The notes beneath the pieces were generated by a model. That model was not told where the DNA came from, made no database searches, and saw only the letters and a program-made list of their open reading frames with translations. Both the position numbers and the translations under genes were made by a program. From NCBI GenBank assembly GCA_964424455.1, contig CAYRJA010000043.1:1-23527 (forward strand): a stretch of 23,527 bases of DNA, read 5' to 3'. Shown piece after piece: positions 1-7,120 of this stretch (the first letter of the stretch is position 1; each line of letters starts with the position of its first letter). This DNA is from CAYRJA01 sp964424455. Lineage in GTDB: Bacteria; Bacteroidota; Bacteroidia; Chitinophagales; UBA10324.

Positions 1-57
1 GTTATTCCCCAAAGCAAAAAGGCATAGCGGGAATTAACCCTGCGGGAGAAGAAGTTC

Positions 58-486
58 TTAACTCATGTTAGAGATTAAATGGAGTTGTCGGTTAAACGGC
101 TTGTCGGTCAGGAGACCCGACAAGGGCATGGCTTTACCAACAAGGGCGTTAGCTACAATAGATCCGCTGTCCATTCTTATACTGTCGAAAACGGCTGAGC
201 CTTTAAACCGTATGCTGTCATTGGCTATTACCCGTACATTTAAGCTGTCTGCTGTAATGTATCCATTAGGTACCTGAAGGTTAGTGTTGATTTTTACATT
301 ACCGTCAGCAGCTTTCAGTTGCATAACCGTAGAGTCGCATATCTGTAGCAAGATATCGCTTGCACCTTCGCCGCAAGTGTTTCGGATGGTATCGGCTGTA
401 ACACCCGTTTGTGCATTGCTCTTAACATAAAACAGTGCAAGCATAAACATTATGCTCATGCACTTAATGAGGAAATTCGTTTTCAT
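58..486 (-). CDS. small exported protein of unknown function
   Basis: 142 aa. The first ~25 residues form a Sec signal peptide (K at residue 2, hydrophobic core IMFMLALFYV, probable cleavage after SNAQ). The mature part is short, polar and rich in Asp/Ser/Asn, with runs such as INTNLQVPNGYITADSLNV that look like beta-structured surface proteins of Bacteroidota. I recognise no catalytic motif, and there is no T9SS sorting tail. The start lies only 11 bp after the stop of the upstream minus-strand gene (498-1439), so the two are probably one transcript driven from about 1500. It could be the N-terminal piece of a once longer surface protein, because it ends abruptly without a domain boundary, but nothing in the 57 bases beyond the stop proves a frameshift. 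Reality of the gene is likely; function unknown. Confidence 0.7.
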   Translation of the reverse strand: MKTNFLIKCMSIMFMLALFYVKSNAQTGVTADTIRNTCGEGASDILLQICDSTVMQLKAADGNVKINTNLQVPNGYITADSLNVRVIANDSIRFKGSAVFDSIRMDSGSIVANALVGKAMPLSGLLTDKPFNRQLHLISNMS

Positions 487-497
487 AGTGTGATTGT

Positions 498-1439
498 TTA
501 GTGAGCGATGATTAATTTTTTCTGTATGATTGAATTATTAAATTGAATTTGTAAAAAGTAAATGTCTGCTGGAATCGTTGAAACATCTATAATCATTTTC
601 TTATCCGCTACTGATGATTGAAGCAAATTACCTAGCAATGCAAAAAGTGAATATGAAAATTTAGCATCCGAATTTGTTTCTATATAAACCAAATCGTTGG
701 AAGGATTAGGATAGATATTAAAAATAACTGAAGATTCAGATTTGATTCCCAAACCAGAATTGCAAGTAGATGAATCTGTTGATACACAGACATCATCAAT
801 ATAATAATAAGATATTCCTCTTTGAAATGGGTTTATCTGATTATTAGTAACAGTATCGGTAAGAGAATTTGTAAAGAAATTACCAATCATTATATACTTA
901 TATGCTGAATCTGCAATAAAACTTCCACATAATAGAATCCAATCTGTAGTGTCTCTTATTACTGATGTTGTATAAACTTTTGCCTGATTATTAATTGGGG
1001 GAATATTCATTTTGTCGAATGGAATAGTAGAGAAAGTAATTCCGATATTGTTTGAAGCATAATAACTATTATCAGATAAACTTACTCGCATACTTACATA
1101 ATATTTTGTATCAATAATTAATGATGATGAAAGTTTTCTTCCAATTATTTCTCTATAATCATCAATATGAGACGTTCCCAACCCTGCATAAGATTCACCT
1201 GTGTAAGCATATTGTCTTCCAAATGCATTTAAAGGCACACCAATATCAGAAGACTTTGAACAAGGATTAAAATAGTCTGGTGAAGATCTATAAGAATTCC
1301 ATCCTACACAATAGGATAAAAGACCAACATCAAATGGGCAATGTATCGTATCCTCAAAACTCGAATTAGGTACAAGGTTTTGTGCCCTTAGAAGAGTGGA
1401 ACAAATAATTAAAACAACAAACAGAACTACTTTTTTCAT
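498..1439 (-). CDS. T9SS-sorted exported protein
   Basis: 313 aa. A signal peptide (MKKVVLFVVLIICSTLLRAQ) is followed by the opening NLVPNSSFEDTIHCP, which is common in Bacteroidota surface proteins (carbohydrate-binding-like N-terminal domain), and several Cys residues (CPF, SYCVGW, NPCSK). The C-terminal ~75 residues are a Por-secretion/type A sorting domain: FNIYPNPSND, an internal beta-rich stretch, then IYFLQIQFNNSIIQKKLII at the end. Family knowledge: such tails direct export through the type IX system and anchoring or release at the cell surface. The gene is conspicuously AT-rich, visibly more so than the metabolic genes further right. It has a near-perfect promoter (1505-1535) and is followed 11 bp later by the small exported gene 58-486, so they are probably co-expressed. 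Substrate or ligand unknown. Confidence 0.85.
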   Translation of the reverse strand: MKKVVLFVVLIICSTLLRAQNLVPNSSFEDTIHCPFDVGLLSYCVGWNSYRSSPDYFNPCSKSSDIGVPLNAFGRQYAYTGESYAGLGTSHIDDYREIIGRKLSSSLIIDTKYYVSMRVSLSDNSYYASNNIGITFSTIPFDKMNIPPINNQAKVYTTSVIRDTTDWILLCGSFIADSAYKYIMIGNFFTNSLTDTVTNNQINPFQRGISYYYIDDVCVSTDSSTCNSGLGIKSESSVIFNIYPNPSNDLVYIETNSDAKFSYSLFALLGNLLQSSVADKKMIIDVSTIPADIYFLQIQFNNSIIQKKLIIAH

Positions 1440-1504
1440 TGGAAAAGTTTTGGGTTAAGTTAAACTTTTTCCTATTGCTTCCTTACTCTGTTCTTTTCCT
1501 TGCT

Positions 1505-1535
1505 CAAATGTAATTAACTTTTTAACATAAGCAAA
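1505..1535 (-). promoter_or_regulatory. Bacteroidota-type promoter for 498-1439
   Basis: Read on the minus strand: TTTG (plus 1532-1535, CAAA), 19 nt, then TACATTTG (plus 1505-1512). This matches the Bacteroidota primary-sigma consensus (TTTG at -33, TAnnTTTG at -7) without mismatch. Transcription would begin near 1498, giving a ~60-nt leader before the ATG at 1439. Confidence 0.7.
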
Positions 1536-1576
1536 TTCGCTTATCGTTAAATCTCTATTCATGTGCAAAATTGCCT

Positions 1577-1810
1577 ATGGCATATTTGCGCAGTAATAGG
1601 TTTCTAAAAGCATTTGGTAAGCATCTGAAAGAAGTTAGATTGAGTAAGAATGTTTCTCAGGCACAATTGGCTTACGAATGTGACATGGAAATCAGCCAAA
1701 TCAGTCGTATGGAAAGAGGGCTGAGCAATACAGGAATCAGCAACCTTTATCTTATTGCAAAATCGTTGGGGGTTCCTCCTAAAGAGTTATTGAACTTTGA
1801 AATAAGCTAA
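1577..1810 (+). CDS. XRE-family helix-turn-helix regulator
   Basis: 77 aa from the ATG at 1577; an in-frame TTG two codons earlier (1571) is possible but less likely. It is a single Cro/C1-type HTH domain with almost nothing else: FGKHLKEVRLSKNVSQAQLAYECDMEISQISRMERG covers helices 1-3 (Q-x-x-LA turn, recognition helix around ISQISRMERG), then SNTGISNLYLIAKSLGVPPKELL closes the five-helix fold. Typical roles are DNA-binding repression in phage, toxin-antitoxin or stress switches. No partner gene is adjacent: upstream is the divergent T9SS gene with its promoter at 1505-1535, downstream is the REP-like repeat field. The gene could repress itself or the divergent T9SS transcript (inference). 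No convincing promoter of its own was found. Confidence 0.85.
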   Translation: MAYLRSNRFLKAFGKHLKEVRLSKNVSQAQLAYECDMEISQISRMERGLSNTGISNLYLIAKSLGVPPKELLNFEIS

Positions 1811-1907
1811 TCTCAACTGGTAAAATTCGCATTAAACACATCTAACCTTCTTACAGGAGTTGTTGTACCAATACCTGTAAACCCATTGCCTAAAATCGTC
1901 ATGCACT

Positions 1908-1992
1908 TCCGTACCCGCCAAATTACTCCGCGGTGCTTTGAGCGGGGCGAGAGCTCGGCGACAGAGTCGTAACATAGTTCGTTCATTGCTCA
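1908..1992 (+). repeat. REP-like element, tandem copy 1
   Basis: First of two direct 85-bp units beginning TTCCGTACCCGCC and ending in GTTCGTTCATTGCTCA. It shares with copy 2 the core TTACTCCGCGGTGCTTTGAG and the tail CTCGGCGACAGAGT. The left arm is slightly decayed (CGCCAAATT instead of CGCCGAGTT), so its hairpin is weaker than that of copy 2. Confidence 0.8.
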
Positions 1993-2077
1993 TTCCGTAC
2001 CCGCCGAGTTACTCCGCGGTGCTTTGAGTGGAGCGAGAACTCGGCGACAGAGTTGTAACACAGTTCGTTCATTGCTT
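1993..2077 (+). repeat. REP-like element, tandem copy 2
   Basis: Second direct unit, starting exactly 85 bp after copy 1. The arms CGCCGAGTT and AACTCGGCG are perfect inverted repeats flanking a GC-rich centre with a further CTCC/GGAG pair, so the single strand can fold into a long hairpin. This architecture (short conserved palindromic, intergenic, clustered) is that of REP/BIME-type elements. Confidence 0.8.
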
Positions 2078-2151
2078 ATTATTACTGCTGCTGCTTTCAC
2101 GGTCATGAAGTTAAAGGTAATGAAAGCATGTTATCTTCTTTGCCGCCCTGA

Positions 2152-2209
2152 ATGCCGCCGAGTCCTGCACATGGCTCAAGCCAAAGCAGCAGTGAACTCG
2201 GCGGGTACG
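2152..2209 (-). repeat. REP-like element, inverted copy
   Basis: The reverse complement starts CGTACCCGCCGAGTT and ends ACTCGGCGGCAT, matching both arms of the tandem units; the centre is diverged. Its own arms (CCGCCGAGT at 2155-2163, ACTCGGCGG at 2196-2204) are a perfect 9-bp inverted repeat. With copy 2 it forms a larger head-to-head arrangement, as in BIMEs. Confidence 0.7.
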
Positions 2210-2234
2210 AAAAAACTGCCGGGAAGATTTAATT

Positions 2235-2257
2235 AGGTATCGCAAATTTTGATACCT
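2235..2257. promoter_or_regulatory. palindrome upstream of the toxin-antitoxin promoter
   Basis: AGGTATC (2235-2241) and GATACCT (2251-2257) are a perfect 7-bp inverted repeat separated by 9 nt that contain the palindrome AAATTT. It ends 5 bp before the -33 element of the toxin-antitoxin promoter, a natural place for an operator bound by the antitoxin or complex. The TTTTTG that follows also allows a weak terminator for upstream transcripts; the two readings are not exclusive. Confidence 0.45.
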
Positions 2258-2262
2258 GAATT

Positions 2263-2294
2263 TTTGTAAAGCACACCACAATCATTTAATTTTG
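2263..2294 (+). promoter_or_regulatory. Bacteroidota-type promoter of the toxin-antitoxin pair
   Basis: TTTG at 2263-2266, 20 nt, then TAATTTTG at 2287-2294: full match to TTTG/TAnnTTTG. Transcription would start around 2300, leaving only a few nucleotides before the ATG at 2308, which suggests a very short leader. Confidence 0.65.
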
Positions 2295-2307
2295 ATAAAA
2301 ACCTGTT

Positions 2308-2520
2308 ATGAGTATAAGGGAGCAAATCAATAAGTTGAGTTCTGCCGAACAGATTTTATTAGTGGAACAGATTTGGGATAACATTGATGCAAATAACAAA
2401 TCATTTCTGAGCGAGGAAAAGAAAAAATTTCTTGATGAGCGAATTGCGGCTATTCAAAAGGGTGAAGCCACTTTTACTACACTTGATGAGATTAAAAAGC
2501 AATTCAGTTCGCTGAAATGA
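2308..2520 (+). CDS. antitoxin of a RelE/ParE-type toxin-antitoxin system
   Basis: 70 aa, matching the short 'addiction module protein' family (Unstab_antitox type, usually about 70-80 aa). The N-terminal SIREQINKLSSAEQILLVEQIWDNI is the family's characteristic 'L...E+ L+E+lWD.i' segment; the middle FLSEEKKKFLDERIAAIQKGEA and the C-terminal tail are the unstable, toxin-wrapping helices. Residues LDERIAAIQKGEATFTTLDEIKKQF resemble the linker and W/V-E-E-V-like terminal segment of homologues. The gene overlaps the toxin by ATGA, implying translational coupling. A dedicated promoter (2263-2294) and upstream palindrome (2235-2257) suggest the usual autoregulation (inference). Confidence 0.85.
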   Translation: MSIREQINKLSSAEQILLVEQIWDNIDANNKSFLSEEKKKFLDERIAAIQKGEATFTTLDEIKKQFSSLK

Positions 2521-2804
2521 ATTTCAAATACAGAATTGATGAGGTAGCCGGGGCTCAACTATTAGATGCTGCTTTATGGTATGAAGAAAAAAGAGAAGGT
2601 CTTGGCAATGATTTGATATTATGTTTTGAAGAAGGTATTGAAATAATCTGCCGCTCTCCGCTGCTTGAAGAAAGATACCGCAATCTCCGGCTTTATAATA
2701 TTCGCCGGTTCCCTTACCAGATAATTTATTCTATTGAAAATGATTTGATAACGGTAGTTGCATTCTTCCATGTGAAGCGCAATCCAAAGAATTGGAAAAA
2801 ATAA
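2517..2804 (+). CDS. RelE/ParE-family toxin
   Basis: 95 aa, normal length for ParE/RelE toxins. The start ATG sits inside the antitoxin stop (ATGA at 2517-2520). The fold signature is present: N-terminal strand and long helix pair (ALWYEEKREGLGNDLILCFEEGIEII), then the hallmark beta-sheet region RYRNLRLYNIRRFPYQIIYSIENDLITVVAFFHVKRNP, with the basic RxxxxxRFPY..IY motif and the closing 'AFFHVKRNPKNW'. In this family the toxin acts on gyrase (ParE) or ribosome-bound mRNA (RelE); which applies cannot be told from sequence by eye. Nothing suggests truncation, so the pair should be functional. Confidence 0.9.
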   Translation: MNFKYRIDEVAGAQLLDAALWYEEKREGLGNDLILCFEEGIEIICRSPLLEERYRNLRLYNIRRFPYQIIYSIENDLITVVAFFHVKRNPKNWKK

Positions 2805-2995
2805 ATCTTAATAGCAAAAAATATCTACCCGGAAAACCTTATGACCTTATAAATATACTGTGTGTGTGTTTTTGTGTCATGCACGACAAACTAAAAAGAT
2901 AAGGTTGCAAGCTACCTGTATGAATTTCTACTAAGGAAGCATCTGCATATTTAATGATGATATCCTTCGCTTCGCTCTGGATGACAGCATTCTCT

Positions 2996-3047
2996 GTACC
3001 CGCCGGGTTACTCCGTAGCGCTTTTGGCGGTGCGAAAACTCAGTGGC
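2996..3047 (+). repeat. REP-like element, diverged copy
   Basis: TGTACCCGCCGGGTTACTCC followed by a GCGCTTTTGGCGG centre and AAAACTCAGTGGCAGA matches the tandem units at 1908-2077 along its whole length, with several substitutions. It abuts the 3' end of the interrupted dioxygenase gene and lies behind the toxin gene, so the toxin-antitoxin pair is flanked by related palindromic elements on both sides. The preceding CTTCGCTCTGGATGACAG resembles other common intergenic repeats. Confidence 0.6.
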
Positions 3048-3051
3048 AGAA

Positions 3052-3948
3052 CTAACTGTTTATGATAAAACTCCGCTCGCTGAAAGCAGGCAATGTAGCG
3101 GGAACTTCATAAAAATATTTCAGCTCATCTTTGTTATCCATCAATCCTAAGCTGTAAAGTACAGGCACATAATGGTCAGGAGTAGGCGCAGCCAATTTTC
3201 CCAGCTTGTGGCTATTCTCGTAGTTGATGATGTTGGCGAAGTTGCGCTCATCAATCTGTTTTTTTATCCATGCATCGTATTCAGCTTCCCATCCGTAAGG
3301 AGTGGAATCATTGCTCATCATTTTCTGACCTGCAAGTTTCAGGTTATGAATCAGCGAACCGCTGCCGATGATTAACACTCCTTTTTCACGCAGTGATTTC
3401 AGCTGCTTACCTAATTCAAAATGGTATTCCGGCTTTGCATAATAATCAATACTCAGTTGGAAAACAGGAATGTTCGCCTGAGGGAACAGGTGCATCAACA
3501 TGGGCCACGCGCCGTGGTCTAATCCCCATTCGGTAGTTTCTGTAACACCCTGTGCTGTTTTTTTTACTTCATGCGCAATTTCAGGAGCGCCTTTCGCTTT
3601 GTAATACACATCATAATACTCTTTCGGGAATCCGTAGTAATCATAAATCTGTTGCTGCTAGGGTGAAATATTTACATAAGTTCCGCGCGTACACCAGTGC
3701 GCCGATACAATCAGCGCTGCTTTCACTTCAAAATTATTTTGCAAATCTTTACCCAACTCAAACAGCGCATTCCAGAATGGTCGTTGCTCATTGGTAAGCG
3801 GAATGTCCATCGGGTTGCCGTGTGAAGTAAAAAGTACCGGCATTTTGTTGCTCTGAACCGGAAAACTGTCTGTCAGATTCTTAAAACTGCTTAATGTGCC
3901 CATGGCTGAAACGGCTAAAAGTGATTGTAAAAATTCTTTTCGATGCAT
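3052..3948 (-). pseudogene. LigB-type (4,5-DOPA extradiol) dioxygenase interrupted by an in-frame TAG
   Basis: One reading frame across the whole region encodes a class III extradiol dioxygenase of the YgiD/DODA type, about 298 codons, but codon 97 is TAG (3658-3660). There is no frameshift: reading through gives RGTYVNISP-stop-QQQIYDYYGFPKEYYDVYY, exactly where homologues have 'P.tIyDfgGFP'. All four expected metal-ligand histidines survive: FTSHGNP, VSAHWCTRG, GLDHGAWPML and PTPDHYVPV. The N-terminus (MHRKEFLQSLLAVSAMGTLSSF) looks like an export signal, as in other Bacteroidota members. A single C-to-T change would convert CAG to TAG. Possibilities are a young pseudogene, a sequencing error, or amber suppression. 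Restart is possible only at a GTG (3609), which would lose two of the four histidines. The natural stop is also TAG. Confidence 0.8.
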
Positions 3949-4050
3949 AAATGTCAGTGTTACTCTGCTGTGTTACAATCTTACCCGTAACAGGGCAAAA
4001 AAGTTCAATAATGGCTATCCGCTAATTCTTTATAATCCGTCGAAAAGTTA

Positions 4051-4082
4051 TTCGTTAATCGGTTCTGTTTTTATGAAATTTG
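4051..4082 (+). promoter_or_regulatory. candidate promoter of the VWA gene
   Basis: TTCG (4051-4054), 20 nt, GAAATTTG (4075-4082): one mismatch in each Bacteroidota promoter box, correct spacing, about 20 nt before the TTG start at 4104. Plausible but not strong. Confidence 0.4.
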
Positions 4083-4103
4083 CCGCTCGTTTAAACTAAC
4101 CTC

Positions 4104-6233
4104 TTGTTCAATATTTCACTTCAATATCCTGCATGGTTTCTATTGCTCTGCATATCGCTTGGCGCAGTGTATGCCTTTGCTCTATATTACAAAGACACCT
4201 TTTTTAAAGATGCCGGTGAAAATTTCCGCAAGTGGCTGTGGGGGTTGGCGGCGTTACGCTTTGCAGCAGCTACAATTGTTGCATTGCTGTTATTATCTCC
4301 CCTGCTTCACTCCTCTTCTTCCAACATAGAGAAACCGATAGTGCTGATTGCACAGGATAATTCCGAAAGTGTGAAGATGAATTGGAAGAAAGATGATTCA
4401 CTCAATTATATAAATACCCTCCATAAACTGATTAATGAACTTTCGAATGATTATGATGTGAAGGAATATTCCATTGGCAGCAAAGTACGTGAAGGAATGG
4501 AGTTGAATTTTACAGACAAGTCAACCAACCTCTCTGATTTTTTTGAACAGACAGATAATTTATACAGCAATCAAAATCTCGGCGCTGTTATTCTTGCTTC
4601 AGATGGAGTGTTTAATGAAGGCAGCAATCCGGTTTATGCCAACGAAGAAAAAACAGTACCCGTCTATACCATCGGCATGGGCGATACTACTTTGAAACGT
4701 GATTTAATTCTTTCCAAAGTTTACAGCAACAAGGTGGCATATCTCGGCAATAATTTCTCTATCCGCACGGATATTACTGCGCAGAACTGTAACAGCGAGC
4801 AAACCATTCTGACTGTTTCAAAAATTGAAAAAGACCAGACACAAAAGCTGTTTGATAAAACTATTTCCATCGGAGAAAATTTCTTCCAGACTTCTGCCGA
4901 CTTTATTTTGAAGGCAGATAAATCCGGTATTCAGCATTACCGGCTGTCGCTGTCACACCTGAAAAATGAAGCTACTTATCTGAATAATGAGAAAGATATT
5001 TATATAGAAGTGCTGGATGCAAAACAGAAAATATTAATTGTTGCCAACGCACCGCATCCCGACATTGCAGCTATTAAACAAGCGATTGAATCCAATCAGA
5101 ATTATCAGACAGATGTTAAGTATGCAAACACTTTCAGCGGAAATATTAATGATTACAGTTTGGTAATTCTTCATCAGCTTCCATCTGTAACACAGTCTGC
5201 TTCTGCTTTATTAACACAAATTAAGACTCAGAAAAAATCTGTTCTCTTTATTCTTGGAGCACAGACAGGTATTTCCATTCTCAATAATGTGCAAAATGCA
5301 CTTGTGCTCAATAGCAACACCAATCAAACCAATGAAGTACAGCCGTCTCTTGTGAAAGATTTTTCACTCTTTACGCTGAACAACAACACCGTACAGACTA
5401 TTGAATCATTTCCTCCCTTGATTTCTCCGTTCGGAGATTACCGTCTGTCACAGAATGCTTCTGTTTTTGCCTACCAGAAAATAGGAACTGTAACAACAAA
5501 ATATCCGCTCATATTCTTCAATCAGGAACTTGACTATAAAATGGGAATGATTTGCGGCGAAGGAATCTGGCGCTGGCGCACTTATGATTTTATGCAGCAT
5601 CGCAACTTCGATGCTTTTAATGAACTCATCACCCGCTTTATACAATACCTTTCAGTGAAAGAGAATAAAAAACAATTCAGTGTTACACTGGAGAGAAACA
5701 ACTCAGCCGGGGGCGGACAGGTTTTCTCTGAGAATCAACCGGTAGTTTTTAATGCCGAACTATACAATGAAACTTTTGAATTGACGAATCAGCCCGATGT
5801 TATGCTTACCATTCGTAACGAAGCGGGAAAAGAATTTCCATACATATTTAATAAAACGGAAAATGCATACACGCTCAATGCAGGATATTTTTCAACCGGA
5901 AATTATTCCTATGAAGCATCTGTAAAATATGCAAACAAAAATCTTACGGCATCCGGAAATTTTACCATCAGCCCTGTTCAGTTGGAAGCAATTCAAACCC
6001 GTGCAGATCATCAGTTGCTGAACCTACTCAGTGCAAAAACAGGAGGAAAATTTTTCTACCCGAATCAGTTGGATGAACTTGTAAAACAAATCAAGTCACA
6101 GGACAATATTAAGCCGGTAATCTATACTACCGACAAAATCGAATCTGCCATTAATCTGAAATGGATTTTCTTCCTCATTACCGGACTACTGAGTATAGAA
6201 TGGTTTGTAAGGAAATATAACGGGGGATATTAA
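4104..6233 (+). CDS. membrane-anchored VWA-domain protein with a GATase-like region
   Basis: 709 aa starting with TTG. The start is forced: an in-frame TAA lies at 4092-4094, the first hydrophobic helix (AWFLLLCISLGAVYAFALYY) begins at residue 10, and the next Met is past residue 90. Two N-terminal membrane helices (about 10-29 and 46-66) are followed by a von Willebrand A-like domain with the metal-site motif D85-N-S-E-S, then LGAVILASDGVFNEGSNP as the second MIDAS segment. The region from about residue 309 (ILIVANAPHPDIAAIKQAIE) resembles a class-I glutamine-amidotransferase fold without a visible catalytic Cys-His-Glu set. A C-terminal helix (WIFFLITGLLSIEWFV) re-anchors the protein. Large BatA-like or 'hypothetical VWA' proteins of this layout are widespread in Bacteroidota and their role is not established. 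Monocistronic, convergent with the crotonase. Confidence 0.8.
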   Translation: MFNISLQYPAWFLLLCISLGAVYAFALYYKDTFFKDAGENFRKWLWGLAALRFAAATIVALLLLSPLLHSSSSNIEKPIVLIAQDNSESVKMNWKKDDSLNYINTLHKLINELSNDYDVKEYSIGSKVREGMELNFTDKSTNLSDFFEQTDNLYSNQNLGAVILASDGVFNEGSNPVYANEEKTVPVYTIGMGDTTLKRDLILSKVYSNKVAYLGNNFSIRTDITAQNCNSEQTILTVSKIEKDQTQKLFDKTISIGENFFQTSADFILKADKSGIQHYRLSLSHLKNEATYLNNEKDIYIEVLDAKQKILIVANAPHPDIAAIKQAIESNQNYQTDVKYANTFSGNINDYSLVILHQLPSVTQSASALLTQIKTQKKSVLFILGAQTGISILNNVQNALVLNSNTNQTNEVQPSLVKDFSLFTLNNNTVQTIESFPPLISPFGDYRLSQNASVFAYQKIGTVTTKYPLIFFNQELDYKMGMICGEGIWRWRTYDFMQHRNFDAFNELITRFIQYLSVKENKKQFSVTLERNNSAGGGQVFSENQPVVFNAELYNETFELTNQPDVMLTIRNEAGKEFPYIFNKTENAYTLNAGYFSTGNYSYEASVKYANKNLTASGNFTISPVQLEAIQTRADHQLLNLLSAKTGGKFFYPNQLDELVKQIKSQDNIKPVIYTTDKIESAINLKWIFFLITGLLSIEWFVRKYNGGY

Positions 6234-6257
6234 GACTCTTGTAACTGTAACAGCTAT

Positions 6258-7034
6258 TTATTTTCCTGAAAAATTTGCTTTCCGCTTTTCAAGAAATGCA
6301 GTTGTCCCTTCTTTAAAGTCCTCTGTGCCGAAGCAACGGCCAAACTCATCTGTTTCCAATTCAAATCCGTCTTCATTTTTGTTGTAGTAAGAGTTGGCAC
6401 AGGCAATTATCTGGTCAACTACGAGCGGAGATTTTGTTTTAATCTTCTCAAGAATAGATTTGCATTTGGGCAACAATTCTTCCTGAGTAGTTACATGATT
6501 TACCAATCCCCATTTCAATGCATCTTCCGCATGAATCATATCGGCGGTCAGTAACAGTTCAATTCCTTTTCCCATCCCCACATTGCGCAGCAAGCGCTGT
6601 GTTCCTCCATAGCCGGGAATCAATCCGAGATTTACTTCCGGCTGACCAAACTTTGCATTATCGGCAGCCACACGAATATGACAAGACATTGCCAACTCGC
6701 AACCACCGCCAAGTGCAAAACCATTTACGGCAGCAATAACAGGCTTGGAACAAGATTCAATTGAATTAAAAATGGAATGTCCGCTTGCCGACATTTCCTT
6801 TGCCTGAGCGGGTGTAAATGAAGCAAACTCTGCAATGTCAGCGCCGGCAGCAAATGCTTTACTGCCCGAGCCGGTAAGAAGCACTCCGCGTATTTCATCA
6901 TTGTTATACACTTCATCCATCACCTGTTTCAATTCACCGAGCAATGCAATGTTCAGCGCATTCATTTTGTCGGGACGGTTAATGGTAACAGTTAAAATTC
7001 CATCCGTTAATTCTGTCAAAAGATTTTGGTACAT
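6258..7034 (-). CDS. enoyl-CoA hydratase/isomerase family protein (crotonase)
   Basis: 258 aa, standard length for a short-chain enoyl-CoA hydratase. The oxyanion-hole and CoA-binding segments are intact: FAAGADIAEF (residues 61-70) and NGFALGGGCELAMSC (104-118). Both catalytic glutamates of true hydratases are present, E113 in GGGCELA and E133 in FGQPEVNLGLIPGYGGTQRL. This favours hydration of trans-2-enoyl-CoA (beta-oxidation, crotonyl-CoA or branched-chain amino-acid breakdown) over isomerase-only or dehalogenase relatives. It lies 86 bp downstream of the B12-binding mutase subunit on the same strand, so a shared role in acyl-CoA rearrangement is reasonable but inferred. Its 3' end faces the VWA gene with a 24-bp gap and no obvious terminator. 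Confidence 0.9.
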   Translation of the reverse strand: MYQNLLTELTDGILTVTINRPDKMNALNIALLGELKQVMDEVYNNDEIRGVLLTGSGSKAFAAGADIAEFASFTPAQAKEMSASGHSIFNSIESCSKPVIAAVNGFALGGGCELAMSCHIRVAADNAKFGQPEVNLGLIPGYGGTQRLLRNVGMGKGIELLLTADMIHAEDALKWGLVNHVTTQEELLPKCKSILEKIKTKSPLVVDQIIACANSYYNKNEDGFELETDEFGRCFGTEDFKEGTTAFLEKRKANFSGK

Positions 7035-7120
7035 TATTTAAGTTTGATTTTTTAATACGAGGATTAAGAAAATCCTTTTATTCTAAAGATGATTTGGAAT
7101 TTACTGTGGGCATTAATGAT

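Larger units (their letters stand above)
1811..2307. other. gene-free stretch with REP-like repeats
   Basis: About 500 bp without a credible gene. It contains two tandem 85-bp repeat units, one inverted relative, then the palindrome and promoter of the toxin-antitoxin pair. Visibly GC-richer than its flanks between about 1905 and 2210. The only open frame (2024-2236) runs through the repeats themselves and has no recognisable protein character. Confidence 0.7.

Noticed and set aside
1..37. Hairpin GTTATTCCC ... GGGAATTAAC after the 58-486 gene
   Set aside because: One bulge, a loop near 20 nt and no T-run visible before the window edge; too weak to call a terminator.
2024..2236. 70-codon plus-strand open frame
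   Set aside because: It runs through REP-like copy 2 and the inverted copy; the peptide is Arg/Cys-rich with no family character and the coding potential is explained by GC-rich repeat sequence.
7060..7076. AGGATT/AATCCT inverted repeat between the B12 subunit and crotonase genes
   Set aside because: Only 6 bp; the T-rich side points to the plus strand where there is no gene to terminate.
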